Positions 8,013 through 15,497 of a stretch of 34,476 nucleotides of DNA are shown here, one piece after another. Origin of the DNA: Defluviitaleaceae bacterium (lineage in GTDB: Bacteria > Bacillota > Clostridia > Lachnospirales > WRAX01). Location: NCBI GenBank assembly GCA_009780485.1, contig WQZZ01000010.1:1-34476 (forward strand), read 5' to 3'. The notes under the pieces were generated by a model. It was given only the letters and a program-made list of their open reading frames with translations. It was not told the origin of the DNA and made no database searches. The first letter of the stretch is position 1. Each line of letters begins with the position of its first letter. Both the position numbers and the translations under genes were made by a program.

Positions 8013-8085
8013 CGCTCTCAACAGGATTCGAACCTGAGACCTTTCGCTCCGGAGGCGAACGCTCTATCCACTGAGCTATGAGAGC
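8013..8085 (-). tRNA. tRNA-Arg (anticodon CCG)
   Basis: The minus strand folds as a 73-base cloverleaf. The acceptor stem is GCTCTCA/TGAGAGC with a G discriminator. The D arm is GCTC-AGTGGATA-GAGC. The anticodon arm is TTCGC-CTCCGGA-GCGAA, giving CCG, which reads the Arg codon CGG. The T loop is TTCGAAT, with one mismatched pair at the base of the T stem. The 3' CCA is not encoded. Confidence 0.93.
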
Positions 8086-8119
8086 AGTTGTGGCATTTAA
8101 TGCCACGGAAGAAAGTATA

Positions 8120-8410
8120 TCATATTTGAGAGGGCGTGTCAAAGGGTTTTTTTCTACGGCTCATACATTCTTGGTCGATGTCATAAATCCCATTAGAATG
8201 AACAGAATTACCACCAATTGAACGCAAGGTTTCTAATAAATGCAAAAAGTCCATTGTATCCTCCAAAGTCTTGTGATTGGCTTGTGGGACAAATGGCTTT
8301 AAGGCATGAAGAAGCTGGGCTTCTTTACTAGGATTTCTACGAGCGTGCTTGCTTTTTTGTTCCAAGTTTTTCATCATTTGGGTGGCTTCTAAAATTCTGC
8401 TTTCAAGCAT
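8120..8410 (-). CDS. Small protein of unknown function, coupled to the split S8 protease gene
   Basis: This 96-residue, charged, probably helical protein (MLESRILEATQMMKNLEQKSKHARRNPSKEAQ...) has no signal peptide or membrane segment, and I do not recognise the family. Its ATG overlaps the stop of the S8 protease C-terminal piece (TAATG), so before the island arrived it was translationally coupled to the protease. It might be a partner, inhibitor or chaperone of that protease, but only the position suggests this. With the protease 5' end now 23.5 kb away, its expression must come from a promoter within the island or from read-through. Confidence 0.6.
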   Translation of the reverse strand: MLESRILEATQMMKNLEQKSKHARRNPSKEAQLLHALKPFVPQANHKTLEDTMDFLHLLETLRSIGGNSVHSNGIYDIDQECMSRRKKPFDTPSQI

Positions 8411-9168
8411 TATTTATTACCTCCATTCAAAAATTTTAACATATTGATAATCCCCCAACCTTGGCGGTTTGGAGGCATCCGCAAATCAACTGCACTATAT
8501 TTTATCATAAGCTTAACTTGGTCGGGTGTAAGATTCGGATATTTTGTAAGCAACAGCGACACGGCACCAGAAACAAAAGGAGCTGCCATTGATGTCCCTG
8601 TCATCCTCACATAATACCGCCCCACCAATTTCATCTTCATCAATCGTTGCAAGCTAAGTTCTGGGCTGTTAGACAAACAAGAAACAATATCGCATCCTGC
8701 CGCCAAAATGTTAGGTTTTATAACACATTCCGATGTGGGTCCTTGCCCCGAAAAATTTGCCGTGGCAATAGAATCGCAATGACTGTCCTCCACAGCCCCC
8801 ACGGTGATAATTTTGCGACTGCTACCAGGGGAGGTGACGGTGGAAGCCTCTGGTCCAGCATTGCCAGCGGCTGCAACCACCACAACACCTGCATCCCACA
8901 ACGCTTCCGACATACGTACCAATGGGTCGTTACTGCCCACATCTGCCGTGCCAATCGAAAGGTTTGCCACACGGATATTATACCTTTCGGCATTATCATA
9001 AACCCACTGCAACCCCGCCAAAGCGTTGCTAGAATTACCCCGACCACTGGAATCCAAAATCTTCACCGACAAAATATTTGCCTTAGGATTCACCCCCACA
9101 TAAACCCCGCCAGATGCAAACCCATCCCCCGCCGCAATACCTGCTACATGGGTGCGGTGCTGATAATC
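8410..9168 (-). pseudogene. Subtilisin-like (S8) protease, C-terminal piece, separated from its start by the island
   Basis: The frame is open from just after a TAA at 9169-9171 to the stop at 8410. It begins with island-derived residues DYQHR and continues with native THVAGIAAGDGFASGG. The oxyanion Asn block VVVAAAGNAGPE and the catalytic Ser block GTSMAAPFVSGA are intact, and helices follow to the C-terminus. The catalytic Asp region and the true His context are missing. They are found at 32604-32756 on the same strand ([14 protein letters not shown]...DDNGHGTHV). Joining the two at the shared ACC-CAT-GT codons gives a 291-residue intracellular-type S8 protease with Asp11, His43, Asn142 and Ser232. 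The track start (GTG 9099) is not a real initiation site. Confidence 0.9.
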
Positions 9169-9174
9169 TTAGCC
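9146..9174. repeat. attL: 8-bp core plus left attP arm
   Basis: ACATGGGT (9146-9153), then 7 bases, then TGATAATCTTAGCC (9161-9174). The chromosomal half-site lies to the left in the S8 codons for HVAGIAAG. The crossover is predicted at the TG at 9149-9150, from the symmetry centre of the reconstructed attP. Confidence 0.82.
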
Positions 9175-9268
9175 TAACGAGTAAATATACGCCTATAACG
9201 AGCGTGGCAAAGCTATATGTAATTACTTAAACATTTAATCTCTAAATATTAGAAGCAGAGACTTTTTG

Positions 9269-9297
9269 TTGAAATCTTTGAAATTTAATGCTACAAT
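9269..9297 (+). promoter_or_regulatory. Probable promoter of the 3-methyladenine glycosylase gene
   Basis: TTGAAA, 17 bases, TACAAT, ending about 80 bases upstream of the ATG. It sits about 100 bases inside the left end of the island and reads inward. Confidence 0.55.
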
Positions 9298-9379
9298 AAT
9301 TTCAGAGTTACTGAAGTTTCTGCACTTGATTGCAATGCAGCAACTGGTTGCTTAAAAATAAAACCAAGGAGTGCTTCAT

Positions 9380-9880
9380 ATGCGTCTTCCCTCAGGCTTC
9401 TTCAAACAATCTGCCATCAATCTCGCTCCCCTCTTAATCGGCAAAACACTTTGCCGTAAAATAGATGATGAGATTATTCGCTTTGCTATAACAGAAACAG
9501 AGGCATATGCAGGTGAAAGTGATACCGCTTGCCATGCACATAAGGGTAAAACCCCACGCACTTCTGTTATGTATGGGGAAAGTGGCATTGCCTATGTTTA
9601 CTTGTGTTATGGGATTCATCATCTGCTGAATGTTGTGGTAGCAGATATTGGTGAGCCTGAATGTGTGTTGATTCGTGGTGTAGAAGGTATATCTGGACCT
9701 GGGCGGTTGACAAAGGCTTTGCAGATTGATATGAGGTTTAATAGGATGAATTTAATAACATCGAATGAGCTTTGGTTGGAAGATGGCGTTCAACTTCCAT
9801 ATACTGCCACTCCCCGAATAGGGATTGGTTATGCTAGTGAGGAGGATAGGGCACAGTTGTGGAGGTTTGTTGCTGTTTAA
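9380..9880 (+). CDS. mpg: 3-methyladenine DNA glycosylase (AAG/MPG family)
   Basis: This 166-residue AAG-fold glycosylase excises alkylated or deaminated purines (3-methyladenine, hypoxanthine). Family blocks are visible: LAPLLIGKTLCRK, the catalytic-region ITETEAYAGESDTACHA (Glu general base), KTPRTSVMYGESGIAYVYLCYGIHHLLNVV with the intercalating Tyr loop, VLIRGVE and the SGPGRLTKAL block. The length is slightly shorter than the usual 190-200, trimmed at the C-terminus. The track start is a GTG that overlaps the ribosome site. I prefer the ATG at 9380, 8 bases after AAGGAG. It is the first gene inside the left end of the island and converges on the DUF421 gene with only 9 bases between them. 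Confidence 0.93.
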   Translation: MRLPSGFFKQSAINLAPLLIGKTLCRKIDDEIIRFAITETEAYAGESDTACHAHKGKTPRTSVMYGESGIAYVYLCYGIHHLLNVVVADIGEPECVLIRGVEGISGPGRLTKALQIDMRFNRMNLITSNELWLEDGVQLPYTATPRIGIGYASEEDRAQLWRFVAV

Positions 9881-9889
9881 TGTGTTTCG

Positions 9890-10561
9890 TTATGCACGCT
9901 TTTGTATATACAGGCTTCTATCCTGTTGTAATTCAGCATAAAAAATATGCTTAACATCTTTGACCCCTTGCTTTCTCAATTCGGCATTTAGTTGTTCACG
10001 GCTATATCCTAGCTCTGCCAGATTTTTTTCAACAATTTTTCCATCTGTAATGATTTCGGATGGCAAGCCAGCAGGTTCTGACAAAATTTGCATATCCTCT
10101 TTGGTCACGGGTTTTTTGCTTGATTTCTTCATTACAGTTAATGCACCATTTGGCTCTAAAATCGCATATTCTACATCCATTATGGAAAATACTTGGTTTA
10201 ACCTTAGTTGCATGGATAAGTCATCTAAATTTAGCCTTTGTTTTCTTAATGCTGACTCTAAAATAAGACCTTGTTTAATTACTATCGTGGGCTGTCCGTC
10301 CATCAAAACTCTAGCGACTGGACTTTTCAAACTCATCCATTCAATTATAAGAACCAACAGGCTCCACAAAGTCAAGGCAAGCAGACCATCTATAATACGT
10401 ACTTCCTTTTGCATCACCATCTCGCTCGCCATGCTACCTAGAGCGATTCCTGTGATATAGGTAAATACTGTAAGTTGGCTAAGTTGCTTTTTACCCAACA
10501 AACGGGTAAGAAGTAAAAGTATTACAAAGCCCAACAATGTGCGAATGGCTGTATCCAACAT
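9890..10561 (-). CDS. DUF421 (YetF-like) membrane protein
   Basis: This 223-residue protein has three N-terminal membrane segments (FVILLLLTRLLG, VFTYITGIALGSMASEM, LLALTLWSLLVLIIEWM). A cytosolic DUF421 domain with the typical GQPTIVIKQGLI block and a conserved RLNQVFSIMDVEYAILEPNGALTV stretch follows. YetF/YdfS-type proteins are widespread in Firmicutes, with some linked to spores, but their biochemical function is not established. The track ORF is 22 codons longer; I chose the ATG at 10561 because GGGAGGG lies directly upstream and the first helix then starts normally (MLDTAIRTLLGF). It is divergent from selO. Confidence 0.88.
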   Translation of the reverse strand: MLDTAIRTLLGFVILLLLTRLLGKKQLSQLTVFTYITGIALGSMASEMVMQKEVRIIDGLLALTLWSLLVLIIEWMSLKSPVARVLMDGQPTIVIKQGLILESALRKQRLNLDDLSMQLRLNQVFSIMDVEYAILEPNGALTVMKKSSKKPVTKEDMQILSEPAGLPSEIITDGKIVEKNLAELGYSREQLNAELRKQGVKDVKHIFYAELQQDRSLYIQKRA

Positions 10562-10651
10562 GATATTCCCTCCCTTTCCAGTTATTGTGCGGAATAAGCC
10601 ACGTTTTATACCAACAAAGATGGACACCCTAAGTCAGAGGTGATTTGTAAA

Positions 10652-12082
10652 ATGTCCATAAATGGCTGGAATTTTCAGAATACTTATTTGGGGCTACCCG
10701 AAATTTTTTATTCCAATCAAAAGCCTGCCCTAGCTCCTGACCCCAAAATGGTTATTTTTAATCAAGGACTAGCAAAAGACTTGGGTTTAGATGATGGGCT
10801 TTTGAAATCTTCCCCAGAATTATTTGCTGGAAACATCTTGCCAACCAATGCTCGTCCCGTTTCTCAGGCATATGCTGGGTATCAATTCGGTCGTTTTGCC
10901 ACGCTGGGGGATGGACGGGCTGTTTTATTGGGAGAGCAGATAACACCAAACGGACAGCGATTTGACATACAACTAAAGGGTTCGGGTCGCACGCCCTATT
11001 CTCGTGGAGGGGATGGGCTAGCATCACTCTCACCCATGCTTAGGGAATATATTATTAGCGAGGCAATGTATGCTTTGGGCATACCCACCACTCGCTCATT
11101 GGCGGTTGTCCTTACTGGCGGGGAAGTTGTTCGGGAAACCATATTTCCTGGGGCGGTATTAACTCGTGTTGCTTCCAGCCACATCCGCATCGGCACTTTT
11201 AATTATGCGGCAGCATACGGAAGTACAGATGATTTAACCGCACTTGCAGACTATACCATACGGCGACATTTCCCGTGGCTGGAAGGAGTTAAGGATAAGT
11301 ATCTGCTGTTTTTTCGTGAGGTCGCTCGCTTGCAAGCTGAATTAATAGCAAAATGGCAGTTGGTGGGATTTATCCATGGCGTTATGAACACGGACAATGA
11401 AGCAATTTCTGGCGAAACCATAGATTATGGACCATGTGCATTTATGGATACCTATGACCCAAATACTGTGTTTAGCTCAATAGACACAAGCGGGCGATAT
11501 TCCTATAAAAACCAGCCAGGTATAGGGGCATGGAACTTGGCGAGATTAGCAGAGTCCATCCTTCCCTTATTACACAAAAATCAAGAAGAAGCCATATTGA
11601 TGGCAGAAGATGAGATTAAGGTTTATTGGGATATTTTTAACGAAAACTGGTTGCAGGGCATGAGAACCAAGCTTGGAGTGACAAACAAAGAAGAAGATGA
11701 CACCTCTTTGGTCAAAGAATTACTTGATTTAATGGAGCATCATAAGTTGGATTATACTAATACATTTCGTGCGTTATCGTCCGTAAATCTGGAAAACCCC
11801 CCGTTGCCGGGGGACGGTCAGTGGCTGAAACAATGGATTGCAAGACTAGGCCGACAACCCATCAGCATAAATGAGGCTAGTGAAATGATAAAAGCCCACA
11901 ATCCTGCACTTATCCCAAGGAATTATTTTGTTGAGGAAGCTCTAACTGTAGCGAGCAAAGGAGATATGGGTGTTATGAAAGATTTGTTGAGGGCTTTAAG
12001 TGAACCTTTTGAAGAATCAGATAAATATACCTCTGTGCAGGAAGGGTGGAGTTGTGGGTATAAGACGTTTTGCGGGACGTAG
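10652..12082 (+). CDS. selO: Protein adenylyltransferase SelO (YdiU family)
   Basis: This 476-residue SelO-family pseudokinase transfers AMP from ATP, bound in a flipped orientation, to Ser/Thr/Tyr of target proteins, with a role in redox homeostasis. Visible blocks are YAGYQFGRFATLGDGRAVLLGEQ, LKGSGRTPYSRGGDGLA, the SEAMYALGIPTTRSLAVV helix, GFIHGVMNTDN (catalytic-loop equivalent) and IDYGPCAFMD (the DFG-equivalent metal site). The bacterial C-terminal end TFCGT is complete, with a normal Cys and no selenocysteine. GTG 10640 is the track start; I prefer ATG 10652 after AGAGGTGA. It shares a 90-base intergenic region with the divergent DUF421 gene. Confidence 0.95.
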   Translation: MSINGWNFQNTYLGLPEIFYSNQKPALAPDPKMVIFNQGLAKDLGLDDGLLKSSPELFAGNILPTNARPVSQAYAGYQFGRFATLGDGRAVLLGEQITPNGQRFDIQLKGSGRTPYSRGGDGLASLSPMLREYIISEAMYALGIPTTRSLAVVLTGGEVVRETIFPGAVLTRVASSHIRIGTFNYAAAYGSTDDLTALADYTIRRHFPWLEGVKDKYLLFFREVARLQAELIAKWQLVGFIHGVMNTDNEAISGETIDYGPCAFMDTYDPNTVFSSIDTSGRYSYKNQPGIGAWNLARLAESILPLLHKNQEEAILMAEDEIKVYWDIFNENWLQGMRTKLGVTNKEEDDTSLVKELLDLMEHHKLDYTNTFRALSSVNLENPPLPGDGQWLKQWIARLGRQPISINEASEMIKAHNPALIPRNYFVEEALTVASKGDMGVMKDLLRALSEPFEESDKYTSVQEGWSCGYKTFCGT

Positions 12083-12470
12083 CTTAGGTTATAGCTTTAT
12101 AAACTTAGTTAGTATCTGCAAGATAGTTGTAACAAAAAAATCGAGTGATGTGCTAATTTGACTAAAAACTGCCCACGGGGTAATCGGTGGCAGTTTTTTA
12201 TTGACGTTTCCATTATTTTTTATCAATTTTGCAAAAAAATCTAAAATCACCAAAATGGTTGTTAGCTGGCTTCTTGTGCTTATCTTTGTTTTTTCGTTTG
12301 GTTTTAATGTGGCGACTTATGACGGCATCACGCCAATAAACCCTGCCTTTCAAAAGTGTCATAAAAAACATTCGATTGATATTCAAGAAAGTAAGTTTTT
12401 TGTATGAGAAGCATATTGAAACAGCTTTACTAGGGGTTATTCAAAAGTAAACCACCACATGATTTGAATA
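12083..12470. other. Intergenic stretch with a terminator and one doubtful small ORF
   Basis: After selO there is a hairpin terminator (12164-12198). Past it, the plus-strand frame 12201-12407 contains ATG GTT GTT at 12255, coding a 50-residue peptide with one hydrophobic helix (MVVSWLLVLIFVFSFGFNV). It lacks a convincing ribosome site and I would not call it a gene without homologues. The rest up to the end of the serine hydrolase gene shows nothing recognisable. Confidence 0.4.
12164..12198 (+). terminator. Terminator downstream of selO
   Basis: AAAAACTGCC and GGCAGTTTTTT pair around a loop containing CACGGGGTAATCGGT, and a T-run follows. There is one imperfect position at the stem-loop border. 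Confidence 0.65.
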
Positions 12471-13526
12471 CTATTGTATAATTTTTGGGCTTTTAGAATC
12501 AGCCCCATTAGAATCGAAAACATATTTAATAATTTCACCAACTAGAGATTCGTTCTGGTCTTTACCTGGGTCTGAATTAGTCATTACGATTACGCCACTT
12601 TGCCCTTCATGGTAACAACGAAGTTTGCATTGCATACCCACACCCCAACCTTGTGAAACAAAGAAAGGTTTGCCTTCTTTGTCTTTATCGAGAAAAACAC
12701 CTAAACCCACATCATCTGTACAACCATATGGGGTCAGCATAAGCCGTGCCGTTTCTTGGTTCAACACCAAACCACCATTTCCGTGGTAGGATTTTAGAAG
12801 GTCTGTGATTATGATTGTAAGCTCCCTTGTTGTAGTCCACAGCCCTGCACCTTCGATGTTTGGATAAACAGCACGGACTTCCTTCACCGCATTTCCACGC
12901 TTATCATGCCCTACGGCACAATCAGCGAGCGAAATGCCGTCATATTCATTTTTGTTTGGCTCCCAAAAGAATGTACGAGTTAGCCCAAGGGGTTTGAAAA
13001 TCATCCAACTCGCAGCTTGCGGTATCGTTTCGCCCAAAGCATCAAGAAGAACTTGACTAATAATAGAGTAGCCTGCATCTGAATATTCGCAATCAGTTTC
13101 GGGTTCATATTTTATATTAACTGCTTTATTCAAAATATCAACAAGACTTGGAGCGTCATCACCAATTTTACATAGGCTAAAAATATCATCATAATCACGC
13201 AACCCTGCCTGATGAGCTAATAAATTTGCAAGTGTGATTTTTTTCGTTTTGGTAAACTCGCTATCGGGAAGTTTCCATGAAATGAGGTATTCGTTGACAT
13301 CTTTATGCAAATCTAACTCTCCATATTGAGCCAACCTTAATACGCATATAGCTGTAATCATCTTTGATATTGAGCAAGCATGGAAAATGGAATTATCATC
13401 AACCTCTTTACTCGTCCCTTTTTCAAGCGTCCCAAAATGCTTACTCCAATCAATTTTTCCATCAGCAAAGCAAGTTACGCTAACGCTTGGTATATTAAAA
13501 TAGTTCATTCTTTCTATTATGTTCAT
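12471..13526 (-). CDS. Beta-lactamase-fold serine hydrolase (class C / PBP4*-like)
   Basis: This 351-residue protein of the beta-lactamase/transpeptidase-like superfamily has the nucleophile motif SISK (Ser52, Lys55) in FHACSISKMITAICVLRL. The Tyr motif YSDAGYS near residue 148 replaces the usual YxN, and LANLLAHQAGLRDYDD is the typical Thr/Ser-gate region. A C-terminal VSQGWGVGMQC block takes the place of KTG/HTG. No signal peptide is visible, so it is likely cytoplasmic and more probably an esterase or peptidase-type hydrolase than a true beta-lactamase. The ATG at 13526 follows GGAGG and overlaps the stop of the AraC-type gene (ATGA), so the two are translationally coupled. The start 12 codons earlier in the track lies upstream of that ribosome site. 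Confidence 0.86.
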   Translation of the reverse strand: MNIIERMNYFNIPSVSVTCFADGKIDWSKHFGTLEKGTSKEVDDNSIFHACSISKMITAICVLRLAQYGELDLHKDVNEYLISWKLPDSEFTKTKKITLANLLAHQAGLRDYDDIFSLCKIGDDAPSLVDILNKAVNIKYEPETDCEYSDAGYSIISQVLLDALGETIPQAASWMIFKPLGLTRTFFWEPNKNEYDGISLADCAVGHDKRGNAVKEVRAVYPNIEGAGLWTTTRELTIIITDLLKSYHGNGGLVLNQETARLMLTPYGCTDDVGLGVFLDKDKEGKPFFVSQGWGVGMQCKLRCYHEGQSGVIVMTNSDPGKDQNESLVGEIIKYVFDSNGADSKSPKIIQ

Positions 13527-14431
13527 ATGCTCGTTTCCTCCAATTTTCTTACGGCAAACCAAAGCTCAAAATATCCAAACTCATTGTCACCGCCATAAAT
13601 TTCTAAATCCAAACCGCCGACCTGTTCATATTGCGATGCTGGTAGCCATTCACCAAAGAATCGTTTATACAAGGACTCAATAACTGTGTCAAAATTGTCC
13701 CATTCAAACTTTCCAGATGGGAACACAGCCCATGTGTGTGCTGGCACATCTAAAACTGTATAATCGTCAATTTGACTACCTCTGCCTTTGAAGGCACAAA
13801 TCATATAAGGGAACTCGCCTGTGCCAACCTCTTTGTAACTGCAAATAGCGTGTACATTATCTAAATTTTGACCGACAAACGAGGGTAGCTTGCCAGCGTC
13901 TTCATCTAGCTTAGTAATGGCACCGCTTGCATGGCAATCAGCCCACAAATCTGCGGGAGTTCGTGGGTGTTCTCCACTTTCATCAGTTCTAAAAATTCCT
14001 TCGATACCAAACACTTGAAAGGCATCTTTTTTCTCAATACGATAGTCCATTTGCTCCTTCCCTATAATCGAAACTTGGAATGAAATGCGAGGGTATGCTT
14101 TTAACAAAATACCACCCTTTTTTGCCTGTGTAGGTGTTGCACCATGCAAAGCATGAAACGCACGGGCGAAAGATACAGGCGATTCATAGCCATATTTCAT
14201 CGCCACCTCAATCACCTTAACATTACTACTTTGCAACTCTAACGCCGCCAAAGTCAACCGCCTTTTCCTCACATATTCGGAAAGCGATATATCTGCGACA
14301 TATGAAAACATTTTGAAAAATGTATGCACAGAACAACAAGCCAATTTTTCAAGCACACTGTAATCAATTTCGCCACAAAGATTATTCTCTATATAATCCA
14401 ATGTGGTGTTCATTCGTGTCAGCCAGTCCAC
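13523..14431 (-). CDS. AraC-family regulator with a GyrI-like effector-binding domain
   Basis: The 302-residue protein has an N-terminal two-HTH AraC domain (residues about 8-105: LDYIENNLCGEIDYSVLEKLACCS..., YVRKRRLTLAALELQ..., VIEVAMKYGYESPVSFARAFHALHGATP). A C-terminal GyrI-like/effector-binding domain follows (about 125-300, ending EIYGGDNEFGYFELWFAVRK). Such proteins (Rob/BmrR-type ligand domain) usually sense small molecules and activate neighbouring resistance genes. The GTG at 14431 is preceded by AAGGAG at 8 bases, so I prefer it over the TTG of the track. It overlaps the hydrolase gene downstream, its likely regulatory target. Confidence 0.9.
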   Translation of the reverse strand: MDWLTRMNTTLDYIENNLCGEIDYSVLEKLACCSVHTFFKMFSYVADISLSEYVRKRRLTLAALELQSSNVKVIEVAMKYGYESPVSFARAFHALHGATPTQAKKGGILLKAYPRISFQVSIIGKEQMDYRIEKKDAFQVFGIEGIFRTDESGEHPRTPADLWADCHASGAITKLDEDAGKLPSFVGQNLDNVHAICSYKEVGTGEFPYMICAFKGRGSQIDDYTVLDVPAHTWAVFPSGKFEWDNFDTVIESLYKRFFGEWLPASQYEQVGGLDLEIYGGDNEFGYFELWFAVRKLEETSI

Positions 14432-14741
14432 AGCACTCTCTCCTTCCAAAATCAATTATAGGGCAAGCCAAACAAAAAAGCACAACATTTCACGCCCAAT
14501 TTTGTTTGCAAGACCCTCTTGATAAATGATGCTATTCTAAATGTTGCGTAGTATATTTGACTATATGCCGAGATTTTTTAATCGCCCTAAAACTAGTATA
14601 TCAATAAGTCTTATAAGTTTCAAGATGTGATTGCCAATCACATTATTTGACCTTTACCACTAAGCTCCATCCTCATGGACAAGCATGAGCAAACCCCTAT
14701 TCACTGCATAGTATATACCAAAACTATAAGGACGGATATTT

Positions 14742-14888
14742 ATGTCAGCAAAGCTAACAGCCCATTGGGTTGAACAGATTGTTAGAGGATTGCAGGAATC
14801 CATAGATGGTATAGTTCTGTGCGACCCCGATAACATAGCAACCTGTGGAGTCAATGCCGCACACATCCTTGTGGATTTTACCAATTAA
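14742..14888 (+). CDS. Possible 48-residue protein, unknown
   Basis: ATG at 14742 is preceded by AAGGA at about 8 bases, and 48 codons run to TAA. The product starts MSAKLTAHWVEQIVRGLQES and ends AAHILVDFTN. It could be soluble and helical. I recognise no family. It may be the 5' fragment of a lost gene. The following open frame (14845-15165) contains an equally unassigned sequence ending at the hairpin at 15141. Confidence 0.25.
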   Translation: MSAKLTAHWVEQIVRGLQESIDGIVLCDPDNIATCGVNAAHILVDFTN

Positions 14889-15140
14889 AAATCCTAGTTT
14901 CAAACCCAGCTACACCATTTCCCAATCCGAAACAAGGGAGATTTCCGACTTCAACATATACAACAACGGTGCTGGCATAAAAGCAGACTGGGATTATAAA
15001 ATGTCCATGGTTGAAAAGGATATTTGGAACGCCTTTCGCCAGCCCTTTATGAAAAAAGTGCGTGTGTTAATCGAAAAATCTACCAATACATTACCGCATG
15101 ACAATTCAAAAACCATCCACGGTGTTTTTGTTATATTGAT

Positions 15141-15178
15141 AAAACCGACCATCCAGAGGTTATGAGTGGTCGGTTTTT
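15141..15178 (+). terminator. Rho-independent terminator in the gene-poor region
   Basis: AAAACCGACCA pairs with TGGTCGGTTTT across a 15-base loop, and T-rich sequence follows. It implies that something upstream is, or was, transcribed on the plus strand. Confidence 0.7.
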
Positions 15179-15277
15179 CGTTTAGATGGTGTGGTTGAAA
15201 TTTCGCTTGACAAAAGCATTGATTTTGTACTATCAGCAATTGGTGCTTTATTGTTCTATAAATCAATTTAATGCAGA

Positions 15278-15328
15278 ACCCATTTAAGCGATACATCTGC
15301 CTATGATGTATTGTTTGGATGGGTTTTT
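15278..15328 (+). terminator. Second terminator-like structure upstream of the thiolase operon
   Basis: An outer stem AACCCAT/ATGGGTT and an inner stem GATACATC/GATGTATT (one G-U) enclose TGCCTAT, followed by TTTTT. It would insulate the operon downstream from transcripts entering from the left. Confidence 0.45.
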
Positions 15329-15434
15329 ATGATTTTATCAAGAAAAATTTCCACCACATTGTTGTATTTCGGAAATAATTTAACCTGCAAAATAGCTATT
15401 CGACATAAAAAGTGAATAATACTTCATTTTTTTC

Positions 15435-15463
15435 TGGACAAATGTAATTTGTTGGTGTATACT
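15435..15463 (+). promoter_or_regulatory. Probable promoter of the thiolase-led operon
   Basis: TGGACA, 17 bases, TATACT, 35 bases upstream of the thiolase ATG. Both hexamers match consensus at 5 of 6 positions. Confidence 0.7.
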
Positions 15464-15497
15464 AACGAGAAACAAAAACTTTTTTGAGGTGATTTTG

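Larger units (their letters stand above)
14432..15434. other. 1-kb gene-poor region with orphan ORFs and hairpins
   Basis: This stretch between the AraC gene and the thiolase promoter holds no recognisable gene. It contains a palindrome TGTGATT-GCC-AATCACA (14626-14642), a 48-codon ORF with a reasonable ribosome site (14742-14888), a longer open stretch (14845-15165) that I cannot assign, and two terminator-like hairpins (15141-15178 and 15278-15328). It looks like eroded remnants of earlier cargo separating two gene sets of the island. Confidence 0.5.

Noticed and set aside
8013-8085. tRNA-Arg as the island attachment site
   Set aside because: It is near the left end, but no partial tRNA copy is seen at the right end. 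The split S8 gene and the att arms place the junction at 9146-9153.
8647-9177. 176-aa plus-strand ORF across the left junction
   Set aside because: Antisense to the S8 protease piece, which has clear family motifs; low-complexity product with no recognisable family.
10652-12082. SelO as a second selenoprotein
   Set aside because: The name comes from eukaryotic homologues; this one ends in TFCGT with an ordinary Cys codon and TAG stop, and no in-frame TGA.
12201-12407. 68-aa hydrophobic ORF
   Set aside because: Starts within the terminator tail with TTG and no ribosome site; kept only as a note in the intergenic entry.
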